Source: Kiritimatiellia bacterium
Lineage (GTDB): Bacteria; Verrucomicrobiota; Kiritimatiellia; JAAZAB01
Assembly (NCBI GenBank): GCA_018400335.1
Contig: JAGYMT010000117.1
Span: forward strand, 1-6,289
Direction of reading: 5' to 3'
Length of the DNA: 6,289 nucleotides
The position numbers and the translations under genes are program-made. The notes under the pieces are model-generated. The model ran no database searches. It was not told the DNA's origin and worked only from the letters and a program-made list of their open reading frames with translations. Positions within the stretch are counted from its first letter, which is position 1. Each line of letters opens with the position of its first letter. Shown here one piece after another: positions 6,264 through 6,289 of this stretch.

Positions 6264-6289
6264 ATGTATTGCTGCATAGCGGAAAGATG
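6264..6289 (-). other. Possible upstream coding piece of the same cheA, in another frame
   Basis: Entering from the right edge, the frame whose codons begin at 6289 is open on the minus strand through 6116 and ends at TGA 6115-6113. It starts HLSAMQQYINFIRKPG, which could be the last helix of an Hpt domain followed by the linker, but is too short to assign. The frame joined to the kinase has a TAA at 6263-6261. Moving from the first frame to the second needs one base fewer in the observed sequence than in an intact gene (a -1 shift) somewhere between about 6260 and 6120. The downstream frame gives the more linker-like proline/acidic composition, so the break probably lies near 6260-6240. Alternatives are a separate upstream gene end, a sequencing or assembly indel, or recoding; no clear slippery heptamer is seen. 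Confidence 0.35.

Noticed and set aside
1..6289. CRISPR arrays, tRNA or rRNA genes, insertion sequences, riboswitches
   Set aside because: No regularly spaced repeats, no cloverleaf or rRNA-like sequence, no transposase motifs or terminal inverted repeats seen; nearly all of the window beyond 231 is accounted for by protein genes.

Overview
The window is compact, GC-rich bacterial DNA carrying the 3' half of a chemosensory operon, all on the minus strand, followed by a separately promoted minus-strand sialidase-type gene and a decayed stretch at the left edge. Large BNR/sialidase-LamG proteins and a family-typical sulfatase remnant suggest a polysaccharide-degrading member of the Planctomycetota-Verrucomicrobiota-Lentisphaerota-Kiritimatiellota group. 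This is inference: no taxonomic marker gene is present.

Right to left, in transcription order. (1) 6260-4407: a hybrid CheA histidine kinase of the WspE type (dimerisation, ATPase, CheW-like and receiver domains). Its Hpt end is missing. An in-frame TAA at 6263-6261 lies just before the linker, and a different frame is open from the right edge. (2) 4410-3379: a CheB/WspF-type methylesterase, coupled to cheA by an ATGA overlap. (3) 3371-2139: a response regulator whose receiver closely resembles that of WspR, fused to a PP2C/SpoIIE-type serine/threonine phosphatase instead of the usual GGDEF diguanylate cyclase. (4) 2133-2105: a near-consensus sigma-70-type promoter (TTGACA, 17 bp, TAATAT) in the 62-bp gap. 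(5) 2076-232: a three-Asp-box beta-propeller protein (sialidase family) with a C-terminal LamG-like domain and no signal peptide. (6) About 165-269, plus strand: a fossil of a sulfatase N-terminus, running head-on into the sialidase 3' end. (7) 1-160: no identifiable gene.

Proposed working: receptors and CheW proteins encoded beyond the right edge control the CheA/WspE kinase. The kinase phosphorylates the CheB/WspF methylesterase (adaptation) and the WspR-like receiver. In Pseudomonas the receiver drives cyclic-di-GMP synthesis; here it would switch on a protein phosphatase, probably acting on a phosphorylated STAS anti-anti-sigma factor or another Ser/Thr-phosphoprotein. A Wsp-like array wired to a partner-switching phosphatase is the most interesting feature of the window. 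The sialidase looks transcriptionally independent, though no terminator separates it from the operon, so read-through is possible.
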